Positions 35,857-43,789 of a stretch of DNA of 64,000 nucleotides are shown one piece after another (within the stretch, counting starts at the first letter, position 1; each line of letters begins with the position of its first letter). The notes below the pieces were generated by a model, which was given only the letters and a program-made list of their open reading frames with translations, was not told the DNA's origin and did no database searches. Source of the DNA: QQWI01 sp964522015 (GTDB lineage: Bacteria > Bacillota > Clostridia > Peptostreptococcales > Acidaminobacteraceae); NCBI GenBank assembly GCA_964522015.1, contig CAZFST010000006.1:1-64000 (forward strand), written 5' to 3'. Position numbers and translations under genes: made by a program.

Positions 35857-36531
35857 ATGAGTAAGTATCGACTAACCACACGAGGAAAGGTAGTTCTTAC
35901 ATTAGTCGTTTTAATTATTCTCGTTCTGATAGTGCAAGGATTTCAATTTATAAACTCAAACCTTGATGGCACTAATAGCAACGAAATTGATATTAGTAAT
36001 GATGATGATAAGAACACTGAAGTAAGTACGACTACATCTACAAATTCAATTGAAAGTTCTTCGGTTTTGGAAACCACAACAATAAACTCCATAGAAGCCA
36101 CAAGTACATCTGATAATACAGTTGATTTAACGTCAAGCAGCGGTGATAGTTCACTGATAATTGAAACAGAGGATGAAAGAAATCTGCTAAATGCATCTAC
36201 CACCATTTATTTTTCATCTGATAAAGCGACTCTTTCTGATGGTATGAAAGCCTCTATTGACGCATTTTGCTTAACTGCTAAAGCTTATCCAGCTATTCGA
36301 ATCTCTGTTGAGGGTATAGCATTGCGTTTATTAGATTATAAGAAATCAGAAGCGATTGCTTATGCTAGAGGTCAAGTTGTTGTAGATTATATGATTAGTT
36401 CTGGAATCTCGATAGACCGAATTGACATGACTACAAGAATAGTAGATAGAAGTAATTTTTCTAAAGATGAACTTCAAAAGGCGATTGTTGCTGAGTTGTT
36501 TTTCGAAGGTTACCAGCGATCGGGAAAGTGA
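35857..36531 (+). CDS. Membrane-anchored OmpA-like domain protein
   Basis: A 224-aa protein. It has a basic N-terminus, one transmembrane helix (about residues 12-30, VVLTLVVLIILVLIVQGF), a Ser/Thr/Asn-rich linker (30-110) and a C-terminal domain (about 112-222) that resembles OmpA-like peptidoglycan-binding domains: IYFSSDKATLSDGMKASIDAF, ISVEG, then AIAYARGQVVVDYMISSGIS. The usual NxxLSxxRA signature is weak (KSEAIAYARGQVV). It would sit with the domain outside the cell near the wall. Last gene of the four-gene cluster; tadA starts four bases after its stop. Confidence 0.6.
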   Translation: MSKYRLTTRGKVVLTLVVLIILVLIVQGFQFINSNLDGTNSNEIDISNDDDKNTEVSTTTSTNSIESSSVLETTTINSIEATSTSDNTVDLTSSSGDSSLIIETEDERNLLNASTTIYFSSDKATLSDGMKASIDAFCLTAKAYPAIRISVEGIALRLLDYKKSEAIAYARGQVVVDYMISSGISIDRIDMTTRIVDRSNFSKDELQKAIVAELFFEGYQRSGK

Positions 36532-36534
36532 AAT

Positions 36535-36984
36535 ATGACTAAAGATGAGATGTTTATGACTGAAGCACTAAGTGAAGCACAAAAGGCTTTTGAATTAGAA
36601 GAGGTTCCTATCGGTTGCGTCATTGTTAAGGATGATCAAATTATTGCTAGGGCGCATAATCTAAAGGAGTCTACAAAACGTGCATCGGCACATGCAGAAG
36701 TCCTTGCTATTAATGACGCTTCTGCAGTAATAGGGGGATGGCGCTTGACAGATTGTGACCTTTATGTTACTATTGAGCCCTGTGCTATGTGCGCTGGTTT
36801 GATTTATCAGTCAAGAGTAAGACGTGTAATTTTTGGCTCCTTTGATTATAGAGGTGGGGCATGTGGCGGTTCGATGAACGTTTTAGAGAGCTCTCAGATT
36901 AATCATCACGTAGAAATCACTTCTGGTATTCTTAAGAATGAATGTTCAGATTTAGTCAAACTTTTTTTTAAAAATCGTAGATAA
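36535..36984 (+). CDS. tadA: tRNA-specific adenosine deaminase TadA
   Basis: A 149-aa zinc deaminase converting A34 to inosine in tRNA-Arg(ACG). The catalytic HAEVLAI (His, Glu) and zinc-binding PCAMCAG motifs are present, as in the family. It lies in the conserved order tadA - SRP RNA - dnaX - ybaB - recR seen in B. subtilis. Confidence 0.95.
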   Translation: MTKDEMFMTEALSEAQKAFELEEVPIGCVIVKDDQIIARAHNLKESTKRASAHAEVLAINDASAVIGGWRLTDCDLYVTIEPCAMCAGLIYQSRVRRVIFGSFDYRGGACGGSMNVLESSQINHHVEITSGILKNECSDLVKLFFKNRR

Positions 36985-36989
36985 CATAT

Positions 36990-37077
36990 GGAGAGATGAC
37001 CGAGTGGCTAAGGGGCACGCCTGGAAAGCGTGTAAGACTGAAAGGTCCCGCGGGTTCGAATCCCGCTCTCTCCGCCA
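36990..37077 (+). tRNA. tRNA-Ser(GGA)
   Basis: The acceptor stem GGAGAGA pairs with TCTCTCC, with discriminator G and encoded CCA (37075-37077). The anticodon GGA at 37023-37025 reads UCC/UCU. A long variable arm (after GTAAGACTG) and a GGGTTCGAATCCC T-arm are present, as expected for a class II tRNA. Confidence 0.96.
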
Positions 37078-37083
37078 TTTTAT

Positions 37084-37233
37084 CGTCTTAGACTCTATTC
37101 TAGAAGTATGATTGGGTCTTGCGCAATGGACAACTGTGAACCCCGCCAGGTCCTGACGGAAGCAACGGTAAGCGGAACTGTTCATGTGCCGCAAATCAGC
37201 CTGATTTGTACTTCTAGAATAGAGTGTGAGACG
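37084..37233. repeat. 25-bp inverted repeat framing the SRP RNA
   Basis: ACTCTATTCTAGAAGTA (37092-37108) and TACTTCTAGAATAGAGT (37209-37225) are perfect inverse copies; the symmetry continues to 37084 and 37233 with two mismatches. In the precursor RNA, these arms would extend the SRP helix, a possible RNase III site. Confidence 0.75.
37109..37206 (+). ncRNA. ffs: Signal recognition particle RNA, small bacterial type
   Basis: The conserved Ffh-binding core is present: CCAGGTCCTGACGGAAGCAA with the GGAA tetraloop. The flanking arms pair (GGACAACTGTGAAC with AACTGTTCATGTG, and CTTGCGCA with TGTGCCGCAAA). It is compact, of the 4.5S type, without an Alu domain. It lies between tRNA-Ser and dnaX as in many Firmicutes. 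The ends are approximate; a long inverted repeat frames it. Confidence 0.9.
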
Positions 37234-37260
37234 AAAGTGCTAAATATGCACTTTTTTTTT
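37234..37260 (+). terminator. Terminator after SRP RNA
   Basis: AAAGTGC, a short AT loop, GCACTTT and a run of T end the SRP RNA transcript before dnaX. Confidence 0.8.
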
Positions 37261-37320
37261 GCTCTTAACACAAATTTGTGGGATAATAGATTATGTATTT
37301 GTTTGAAAAGGAGTTTATCA

Positions 37321-38946
37321 ATGGCACATAAAGCGTTGTATCGTCGTTTTCGCCCAATTGCGTTTGATGATGTAATTGGTCAAGATAGTATTATTCAGAC
37401 TCTTAAGAGCCAGATTTCAAACCATTCTATTGGGCATGCTTATCTATTTACAGGGTCTAGAGGAACTGGAAAGACTACAACTTCAAAAGTATTTGCTCGC
37501 GCCGTTAATTGTCTTAATTTAGTGAATGAAAATCCATGTAATGTGTGTGAATTTTGCCTAAGTGCTATTAATGAAACGTCTATGGATATAATTGAAATGG
37601 ATGCAGCATCGCATAACGGAGTAGATGATATTCGTGAGCTAAGAGAAAATGTAAAGTTTCCACCTAGTCATGAAAAATATAAGGTTATGATTATTGACGA
37701 GGTTCACATGCTTTCTAAGGGGGCTTTCAACGCATTATTGAAAACTCTTGAAGAGCCACCTTCATACATGCTATTTATTTTAGCGACAACCGAACCGCAT
37801 AAAGTACCTGCAACTATTACAAGTAGGTGCCAGCGATACGAATTTAAAAGAATCGATAGTCAATCAACGCTTTTATACTTACAGAAGTTATCTGAAATTC
37901 TCGAAGTTGAAATTGATGATGAGGCTTTAAAATTGATCATCCGACTTTCAGAAGGAGCAATGCGAGATGCATTAAGTTTACTTGAACAATGTTTATCCTA
38001 TTCTGGAGATCGATTAACATATCTTGAAGCATCTAGGATTTTAGGTAAGTCTGAAGATGATATGGTAACAACATTTGCAAGTGCTTTGTTGGATAAAAAC
38101 TTGAAGTTACTGATGCATTTATGTCGACAACAGTATGTTAGTGGTAAGGAAACTGTTCTTTTATTGATGGATCTAATTGGATTATTAAGATCTGGAATGC
38201 TTTTAAGTACACTAGATGATGATACTTTTTTAGACATAAATGAGAATGAACGTAGTTGGTTATTAAGTGTTAAGAGTAAATATCTCGCACTAGATTGGGT
38301 AGAGGCACTTGATGGGCTACTTCAAACTGAGCAAAAAATCAAATATGCATCTCAACCATGGATAGTATTCGAAATTCAAATTGCTAAACTTTGTTTGAAT
38401 ACTGGAGTTTCGTTCAAAGAAGTATCTGCTAACAATCGAGTAAAAACTACTAAAGTTCAATTTGAAACTACGCATAATAGTCACAAAAGCAATTCAAACC
38501 AAGTTGCTAATGAATATAGAGGAAGTAATCATCTAACACCAAGCATGAATCCAGTAGAACAAAATCAATCTTTGAGCCCTGAAAAAACAAAACCTCAAGT
38601 TGATCCTAATAACATTTCTATCGATTTGATTAGAGCTTCATGGGATCAGTACCTTCTAGCCATAAAAAAGCGATTAGTTTCAACATATGCATTAATGAAA
38701 GAGGTTAAGCCAATTGCATATCAGGAAGGGCTTTTGAAACTGTACCTAAATGAGTCGCTTAAAATTTTGAAGCCAGCCATTGAAAATCAAGATAATTTGC
38801 AACATATTCAGGCTGCATTTGAGGAGACTTTTGGTATCAGTATAAAAGTTGTAGTTCTTGATGAAATAATTAACAAGGACTATTCTCAAGATGTTAGAGA
38901 TTATTTTGAAGGCTTAATGGATGGGGATAAGCTCATCATTAAATAG
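37321..38946 (+). CDS. dnaX: DNA polymerase III subunits gamma/tau
   Basis: A 541-aa clamp-loader ATPase. Walker A GSRGTGKTT, a zinc cluster (CLNLVNENPCNVCEFC) and Walker B VMIIDEVHML are in the N-terminal third. The C-terminal part is the tau region. The ATG at 37321 is preceded by AAGGAG and begins the conserved MAHKALYRRFRP; the open frame extends 71 codons upstream but runs through the SRP RNA and its terminator. Confidence 0.95.
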   Translation: MAHKALYRRFRPIAFDDVIGQDSIIQTLKSQISNHSIGHAYLFTGSRGTGKTTTSKVFARAVNCLNLVNENPCNVCEFCLSAINETSMDIIEMDAASHNGVDDIRELRENVKFPPSHEKYKVMIIDEVHMLSKGAFNALLKTLEEPPSYMLFILATTEPHKVPATITSRCQRYEFKRIDSQSTLLYLQKLSEILEVEIDDEALKLIIRLSEGAMRDALSLLEQCLSYSGDRLTYLEASRILGKSEDDMVTTFASALLDKNLKLLMHLCRQQYVSGKETVLLLMDLIGLLRSGMLLSTLDDDTFLDINENERSWLLSVKSKYLALDWVEALDGLLQTEQKIKYASQPWIVFEIQIAKLCLNTGVSFKEVSANNRVKTTKVQFETTHNSHKSNSNQVANEYRGSNHLTPSMNPVEQNQSLSPEKTKPQVDPNNISIDLIRASWDQYLLAIKKRLVSTYALMKEVKPIAYQEGLLKLYLNESLKILKPAIENQDNLQHIQAAFEETFGISIKVVVLDEIINKDYSQDVRDYFEGLMDGDKLIIK

Positions 38947-38991
38947 TGTTAGAATTTTAAAATTATTATTCTATTCGAGGAGGAAAATTTG

Positions 38992-39330
38992 ATGTCAAAA
39001 GGTAAATTTCCTGGGGCACCAGGCAACATGAATAACATGATGAAACAAGTACAGAAAATGCAGAAAGATATGGAGAAAGCCCAACAGGAACTTGAAGTGC
39101 AAATCTATGAAACAACTGCAGGCGGTGGTGCTGTAAAACTAACTGTAAATGGTAAAAAAGAAGTCCTAGCGCTTACCTTGAGTCCTTCTGTCGTTGATCC
39201 TGATGATATTGAAATGCTTCAAGATCTAATTTTAGTAGCTTTAAATGATGCTTTAAAACAAGTTGATGAACAAGCAAATAAGGTAATGGGACGGATGACT
39301 GGTGGCATGAATATCCCAGGCCTTTTTTAG
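38992..39330 (+). CDS. ybaB: Nucleoid-associated protein YbaB/EbfC family
   Basis: A 112-aa DNA-binding protein between dnaX and recR, its usual place. The N-terminal helix MNNMMKQVQKMQKDMEKAQ, a beta segment TAGGGAVKLTVNGKKEV and a C-terminal helix fit the YbaB fold. ATG at 38992 preferred over the adjacent TTG; GAGGAGG lies nine bases before. Confidence 0.93.
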   Translation: MSKGKFPGAPGNMNNMMKQVQKMQKDMEKAQQELEVQIYETTAGGGAVKLTVNGKKEVLALTLSPSVVDPDDIEMLQDLILVALNDALKQVDEQANKVMGRMTGGMNIPGLF

Positions 39331-39339
39331 GAACGCTAG

Positions 39340-39933
39340 ATGCAACAATTTATAACACCAATCAGTCGTTTAATTGAAGAATTTTCTAAATTACCAGGAA
39401 TAGGCCGAAAAACAGCGCAGCGTCTTGCCTTTCATATACTCACTAGAAAAGAAGAAGATGTGAAAAAGTTTGCTTATGCATTAGTAGACGCAAAAAAAAG
39501 TGTACATTATTGCTCAATTTGCGGTAATTTCACAGATGTTGACCCTTGTTCAATTTGCGTCAATGTGCAAAGAAGGCAAGATGTGATTTGTGTGGTTGAA
39601 GATCCTAAAGATGTGTATGTGATGGAGAGAATGAAGGATTTCTCTGGTCTTTATCACGTATTACATGGCGCACTTTCTCCTCTTGACGGAGTTGGACCTG
39701 ATGATATTAACATCAAAGCACTTATAAGTCGTTTAGAGGGAGTCGAAGAAATTATTTTAGCAACAAATTCGACGATTGAAGGGGAAGCAACTGCTATGTA
39801 CCTTTCAAGGCTAATCAAACCTTTGGGCGTACGAGTTTCCAGAATCGCTCATGGTGTCCCGGTTGGTGGTGATATTGAATTTGCTGACGAAATAACGCTA
39901 TCAAGGGCCCTTGAGGGTAGACGAGAATTATAG
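39340..39933 (+). CDS. recR: Recombination protein RecR
   Basis: A 197-aa protein acting with RecF and RecO. Helix-hairpin-helix LPGIGRKTAQRLAFH (18-32), a four-cysteine zinc finger (CSICGN...CSIC), and the Toprim domain (VVEDPKDV, later TNSTIEGEATA) are visible. Last gene of the dnaX-ybaB-recR group. Confidence 0.96.
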   Translation: MQQFITPISRLIEEFSKLPGIGRKTAQRLAFHILTRKEEDVKKFAYALVDAKKSVHYCSICGNFTDVDPCSICVNVQRRQDVICVVEDPKDVYVMERMKDFSGLYHVLHGALSPLDGVGPDDINIKALISRLEGVEEIILATNSTIEGEATAMYLSRLIKPLGVRVSRIAHGVPVGGDIEFADEITLSRALEGRREL

Positions 39934-40085
39934 TAATTCATTACAATATTAGAATTTCACTAGTATACTAAATACCTCAATTTGTTAAGAAGATAAGTTT
40001 AATTTAGTTTATGTTGAAACGGATATTAAGATGCTATTATAAATAGTATCCAAACACCGATTCTACTTACATCTAATGGGCTTAC
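39934..40085. other. Spacer after recR
   Basis: I see no gene and no strong hairpin in this AT-rich stretch; it ends at the consensus promoter at 40086. Confidence 0.4.
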
Positions 40086-40130
40086 TTGACAAGAAGAGGT
40101 ATTTTTATTATAATTAATTGATATCAATTA
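40086..40130 (+). promoter_or_regulatory. Consensus promoter with overlapping palindromic operator
   Basis: TTGACA (40086-40091), 17 nt, TATAAT (40109-40114). A perfect 16-bp palindrome TAATTGATATCAATTA (40115-40130) follows at once, covering the expected transcription start. It resembles iron- or metal-regulator boxes in base composition, but an exact match to Fur is not claimed. The DUF2325 gene starts about 230 nt further on. Confidence 0.65.
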
Positions 40131-40361
40131 TCACTATCAACATCGCGAGATTGATTATAATAGAAAAATAAAAATTTAGTTGTATTAACAAATAATAGAT
40201 TTAATGGTTTTAAGGACTTTGTGTAATTTTCGTAATTTGTGTTATATAAAGAATTTAAAAGCTTGGTTTTGATAATTTTCAACTTTATATCTCTATACTT
40301 TTAAGAATAGCCTTAAGAATAGGTATGTGAAATTTAATGAATGTTTAGAAAGGAATACTAT
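40131..40361 (+). other. Leader of the DUF2325 gene
   Basis: About 230 nt of AT-rich sequence with no open frame that I would call. A long 5' leader is implied if the promoter at 40086 is used. Confidence 0.4.
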
Positions 40362-40676
40362 ATGGAAGCATTAATAGTAGGAGCAGACCGTTTAGGAAAT
40401 ATACCTGATGTTTTAAAAGCAAATGGTATCGATAATTTTACCCATATTACCGGACGTAAAAAAGGTATGAGAAATCTAGCGGTGCCATCAAATGTAGAGT
40501 TGGTTATATTCTTAACTGATTTTATCGAACACCCCACACTTAAAAATATGAAACAACAAGTTAAGGAATTAAATATTCCATGTATCTACTGTAAGCGTTC
40601 CGTTACAGATTTACAGCTGAAATTGACTCAATGTAAGGACTGTAGATTTAATCTAAATCCAATAAATATATCATGA
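40362..40676 (+). CDS. DUF2325 protein
   Basis: A 104-aa protein. MEALIVGADRLGNIPDVLKANG, then THITGRKKG, VELVIFLTDFIEHPTLK and CIYCKRS match the layout of DUF2325, a Rossmann-like domain of unknown function. It ends with a CxxC-like tail (TQCKDCRF). ATG at 40362 chosen because AGAAAGGA lies upstream and family similarity begins here; the open frame starts seven codons earlier. It is followed at once by a 22-bp tandem-repeat array. Confidence 0.75.
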   Translation: MEALIVGADRLGNIPDVLKANGIDNFTHITGRKKGMRNLAVPSNVELVIFLTDFIEHPTLKNMKQQVKELNIPCIYCKRSVTDLQLKLTQCKDCRFNLNPINIS

Positions 40677-40776
40677 GGAGCTTTAAAATATATTGTGAGG
40701 CAGTTTTAAATATATTGTGAGACAGTTTTAAATATATTGTGAGACAGCTTTGCAAAATATAACATGAGTCAGTTTA
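40666..40776. repeat. 22-bp tandem repeat array
   Basis: Three consecutive units (40686-40707, 40708-40729, 40730-40751), nearly identical, contain AAATATATTGTGAG(A/G)CAG; degenerate copies flank them on both sides (near 40666 and 40757), the first running over the stop codon of the DUF2325 gene. The period of about two helical turns would place the same face of each repeat on one side of the helix. Confidence 0.75.
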
Positions 40777-40919
40777 CGAAAGCACGTAATTTCATTTATT
40801 TTAATGATATTATGTGTTTTTTTAATTCTGGTTGGACAATTGCTAAAAATTTTGTATCATAGTATTAGTAGTCAAATTTACTCAGTAGTTATAGTTTATG
40901 ATATGAAATGAGGTGTATT

Positions 40920-42386
40920 ATGATTATTAAAAGTGTATTGTCGCTTGAAGATGTGGACGTAAGTGCTGTTGGCTTAATGCTTTTTAAGGATTATGACCGT
41001 GATTTAGTCCCTCAAGAAATTCAATTGCAGCTTGATAAACTCATTGAAAAAAAAGTTTTCGACTTAACTGGTGGTAAATCGAGAGTCTTTAATTATTTGG
41101 ATAAGACATATATCATTGTTGGTCTTGGTAACGCGTTAGAAGATCTTGATTTAGATGATTTAAGAACTAGTTCTTGTGAATTGGTTAGAGTTGCTAATTT
41201 AGAGAAAATAGAAAAGCTAGCGCTTTTGATTCAGCATAATCACATAGAACCACATCATGCGCTCTGTGCTGTTGCTGAGATGGCTGTATTTGCATCTTAC
41301 CAATTTTCACATTATCAGAGTGATTCTAAACCGTCGTCATTGAACCAGATGTACATCGTTGATGAAAATGCTAATGAAACTCATTCAGCAGGTATTTTTG
41401 AAGGTTTGACAATTGGAGAAAGCACTTCAGTTGCGCGTTCTCTTGTAGACGAACCAGCTTGTGTGATTTACCCTGAAACACTTGCTAAAAAAGTAGTAGA
41501 ATATGGTGCGACCTATGGATTTGAAGTAGAGGTTAAAGATGAGCCTGAAATTAATGCATTGGGATTGTCTGCTTTTTTAGCTGTAGCTAGGGGATCATCA
41601 AAATCACCAAAGTTAATTGTTATGAGATATAAAGGTCAACCTGATTCTAATGAAATAGAGGGTTGGGTTGGTAAAGGGTTAACTTATGATGCTGGTGGTT
41701 TGTCAATTAAGAGCGCTGATGGCATGGAGCATATGAAAACGGATATGGCTGGTGCAGGGGCTGTGATTGGTGCTATGGTAGCAGTTGCTAAGGCGAATCT
41801 CCCGATTAACGTGACTGCAGTTGTTGCTGCCTGTGAAAATGTGATTTCCGCCGATAGTTATAAGCCGGGTGATATTTTAACAACAATGGCTGGTAAAACT
41901 ATATATATTGGCAACACCGATGCAGAGGGGCGCTTAACGCTTGTGGATGCCATTACTTATATTGTTAGAAATGAGGGTGTTGCATCTGTGGTTGATTTAG
42001 CAACACTAACTGGTGCTGCGATTATGGCACTTGGTAATGTTTCGGCTTTATCCGTCAGTAATGATGATGAATTCTATCAACAGTATGATCATGCGGCAAA
42101 ACTTGCTGGTGAAAAAGTCTGGCGGATGCCTGCTTTTAAAGAATATGAGAAGTTAATTAAGCACCATGAAGCTGATTTTACCAATATGGGTGGCAAACCT
42201 GGATCAATTACTGCTGCTTTAGTTTTGCGTGAATTTACTGAAGGTAAACCGTGGATACATGTTGATATCGCTGGTGTTGCTCATTATACGACTCCTCTTG
42301 GATACTACCCCAAAGGTGCTTCTGGCTATGGTGTGAAGACACTCTATCAATTAGCGAAGATGAAATCACTGACTGAGAATAGTTAA
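40920..42386 (+). CDS. pepA: Leucyl aminopeptidase (M17 family)
   Basis: A 488-aa two-metal aminopeptidase that removes N-terminal residues from peptides. The C-terminal catalytic half has WVGKGLTYDAGGLSIK (lysine and aspartate ligands), the signature NTDAEGRLTL and GSITAALVL segments. GAGGTG stands before the ATG at 40920; an in-frame ATG four codons earlier has no ribosome site. It may belong to the PepA group that also binds DNA, but this cannot be seen. Confidence 0.92.
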   Translation: MIIKSVLSLEDVDVSAVGLMLFKDYDRDLVPQEIQLQLDKLIEKKVFDLTGGKSRVFNYLDKTYIIVGLGNALEDLDLDDLRTSSCELVRVANLEKIEKLALLIQHNHIEPHHALCAVAEMAVFASYQFSHYQSDSKPSSLNQMYIVDENANETHSAGIFEGLTIGESTSVARSLVDEPACVIYPETLAKKVVEYGATYGFEVEVKDEPEINALGLSAFLAVARGSSKSPKLIVMRYKGQPDSNEIEGWVGKGLTYDAGGLSIKSADGMEHMKTDMAGAGAVIGAMVAVAKANLPINVTAVVAACENVISADSYKPGDILTTMAGKTIYIGNTDAEGRLTLVDAITYIVRNEGVASVVDLATLTGAAIMALGNVSALSVSNDDEFYQQYDHAAKLAGEKVWRMPAFKEYEKLIKHHEADFTNMGGKPGSITAALVLREFTEGKPWIHVDIAGVAHYTTPLGYYPKGASGYGVKTLYQLAKMKSLTENS

Positions 42387-42401
42387 TACCTGATGTTTAT
42401 C

Positions 42402-42434
42402 AAAAAACAGCTTGAATAGAGCTGTTTTTTTATT
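42402..42434 (+). terminator. Terminator after pepA
   Basis: AAAAACAGCT, six-base loop, GAGCTGTTTTTTT: a strong intrinsic terminator 16 nt after the stop codon. Confidence 0.85.
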
Positions 42435-42483
42435 TATTTGTTGAAGCTTTTAGATGAGTTGGGCTTACAATAACAATCTTTTA

Positions 42484-42529
42484 TGTGGATAAAGTGTGGA
42501 GAATTAATAAAATCTCTTAATTATCCACA
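42484..42529. promoter_or_regulatory. Inverted pair of perfect DnaA boxes away from oriC
   Basis: TGTGGATAA (42484-42492) and TTATCCACA (42521-42529) face each other across 28 nt in a gene-free spacer. Confidence 0.6.
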
Positions 42530-42539
42530 AGTTAATATC

Positions 42540-42578
42540 AGAAAATACGTTTCTCCTGAAAAGAAACGTATTTTTCTG
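42540..42578 (+). terminator. Hairpin before the RNA methyltransferase gene
   Basis: GAAAATACGTTTCT, a short loop and AGAAACGTATTTTTCT form a long stem ending in a T-rich tail. It may be a second terminator. Confidence 0.55.
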
Positions 42579-42640
42579 GTCTTTCTTAGGTTATATTTAT
42601 ATAATAAGATATAGAGTGTGTCAGAAAAGAGGAGACGATC

Positions 42641-43789
42641 ATGCAAGAAGTGAGATTTGTAGCAACGAGTACTTTTGGGCTCGAAAAGATTGTAAAACAA
42701 GAAATTATGAGAATGGGTTATAGTGTTCTTTCAACAGAGAATGGGTCAATTTCTTTTAATGCACCCTTGGAAGCAGTTGCAACACTAAATTTGAATTTGA
42801 GATGTGCTGAACGTCTTTATCTTGAAGTTGGGCAGTTTGAAGCGCTTTCGTTTGAAGACTTATTTCAAGGTGTTAAGGCTATACCTTGGCATTTATACCT
42901 TGAAGAAGATTCAATATTTCCTGTAAATGCAAAATCGATTAAATCAACTTTATATAGCCTATCTGATATTCAGGCCATTTCTAAAAAAGCGATTGTTGAG
43001 AAACTTAAAAGTGTTTATGAGACTCAGTGGTTTCAAGAAACTGGTTATGAAGTAGACATTAACATTCATATTTTTCAAGATCGTGTTCAGGTATTATTAG
43101 ATACTTCAGGTGAAGGTCTCCATAAGCGCGGTTATCGTGCCCAAGGTAATGAAGCACCAATCAAAGAAACCTTGGCAGCGGGTCTTGTGTTGCTGTCAAA
43201 TTGGTACGGGGATACAACTTTGATTGATCCTATGTGTGGTACAGGGACGCTTTTGATTGAAGCAGCCATGCTTAAAAAAAATATTGCTCCTGGTTTAGGA
43301 AGGCGATTTGCATCTGAAGAATGGGGCTTTATACCAAGTGATGCTTATTCTAACGCAAGAAAGACAGCTACTGAGGCGATTATTACAGATAAGAAATTTG
43401 ATATTAGAGGTTATGATATCCATTCAAAAACCATCGCTATTGCAAAGAAAAATGCTGAATTTGCAGGTGTTTCTGATTATATTACTTTTGAGACTCAGGA
43501 TATTAATGATTGGGATACCGAGGGTGAGTATGTAAAGGTAATCATTAACCCACCTTATGGTGAACGACTTGAAGATGCTGATAAGGCTTTTGCGCTGTAT
43601 GAAGTTTTAGGTCAAAAGATTAATGCTCATAAAACCTGGTCTTCTTTTATAATCACTTCACACGAAGGATTTGAAAGGGCTTTTGGCATTAAAGCAACAA
43701 AAAATAGAAAGTTGTATAATGGAAAGATTAAATGCTACTATTACCAATACATTGGTCCTAAACAACCAAGAACGGAGTTTTCTCAGTGA
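42641..43789 (+). CDS. THUMP-domain class I RNA methyltransferase (RlmL/YpsC-like)
   Basis: A 382-aa enzyme. The N-terminal ferredoxin-like and THUMP region (1-160) is followed by a SAM domain with DPMCGTGTLLIEAAM (motif I) and NPPYGERL (motif IV, N6-adenine or guanine-N2 type). Similar to the rRNA guanine-N2 methyltransferases RlmL (N-terminal half) and YpsC. AGAGGAGA precedes the ATG. Its stop overlaps the start of the next gene. Confidence 0.88.
   Translation: MQEVRFVATSTFGLEKIVKQEIMRMGYSVLSTENGSISFNAPLEAVATLNLNLRCAERLYLEVGQFEALSFEDLFQGVKAIPWHLYLEEDSIFPVNAKSIKSTLYSLSDIQAISKKAIVEKLKSVYETQWFQETGYEVDINIHIFQDRVQVLLDTSGEGLHKRGYRAQGNEAPIKETLAAGLVLLSNWYGDTTLIDPMCGTGTLLIEAAMLKKNIAPGLGRRFASEEWGFIPSDAYSNARKTATEAIITDKKFDIRGYDIHSKTIAIAKKNAEFAGVSDYITFETQDINDWDTEGEYVKVIINPPYGERLEDADKAFALYEVLGQKINAHKTWSSFIITSHEGFERAFGIKATKNRKLYNGKIKCYYYQYIGPKQPRTEFSQ

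Noticed and set aside
37108..37320. 71-codon extension of dnaX
   Set aside because: It runs through the SRP RNA core and its terminator; the ATG at 37321 has a ribosome site and matches DnaX N-termini.
40666..40776. CRISPR array
   Set aside because: Units follow each other directly with no unique spacers and no cas genes nearby.
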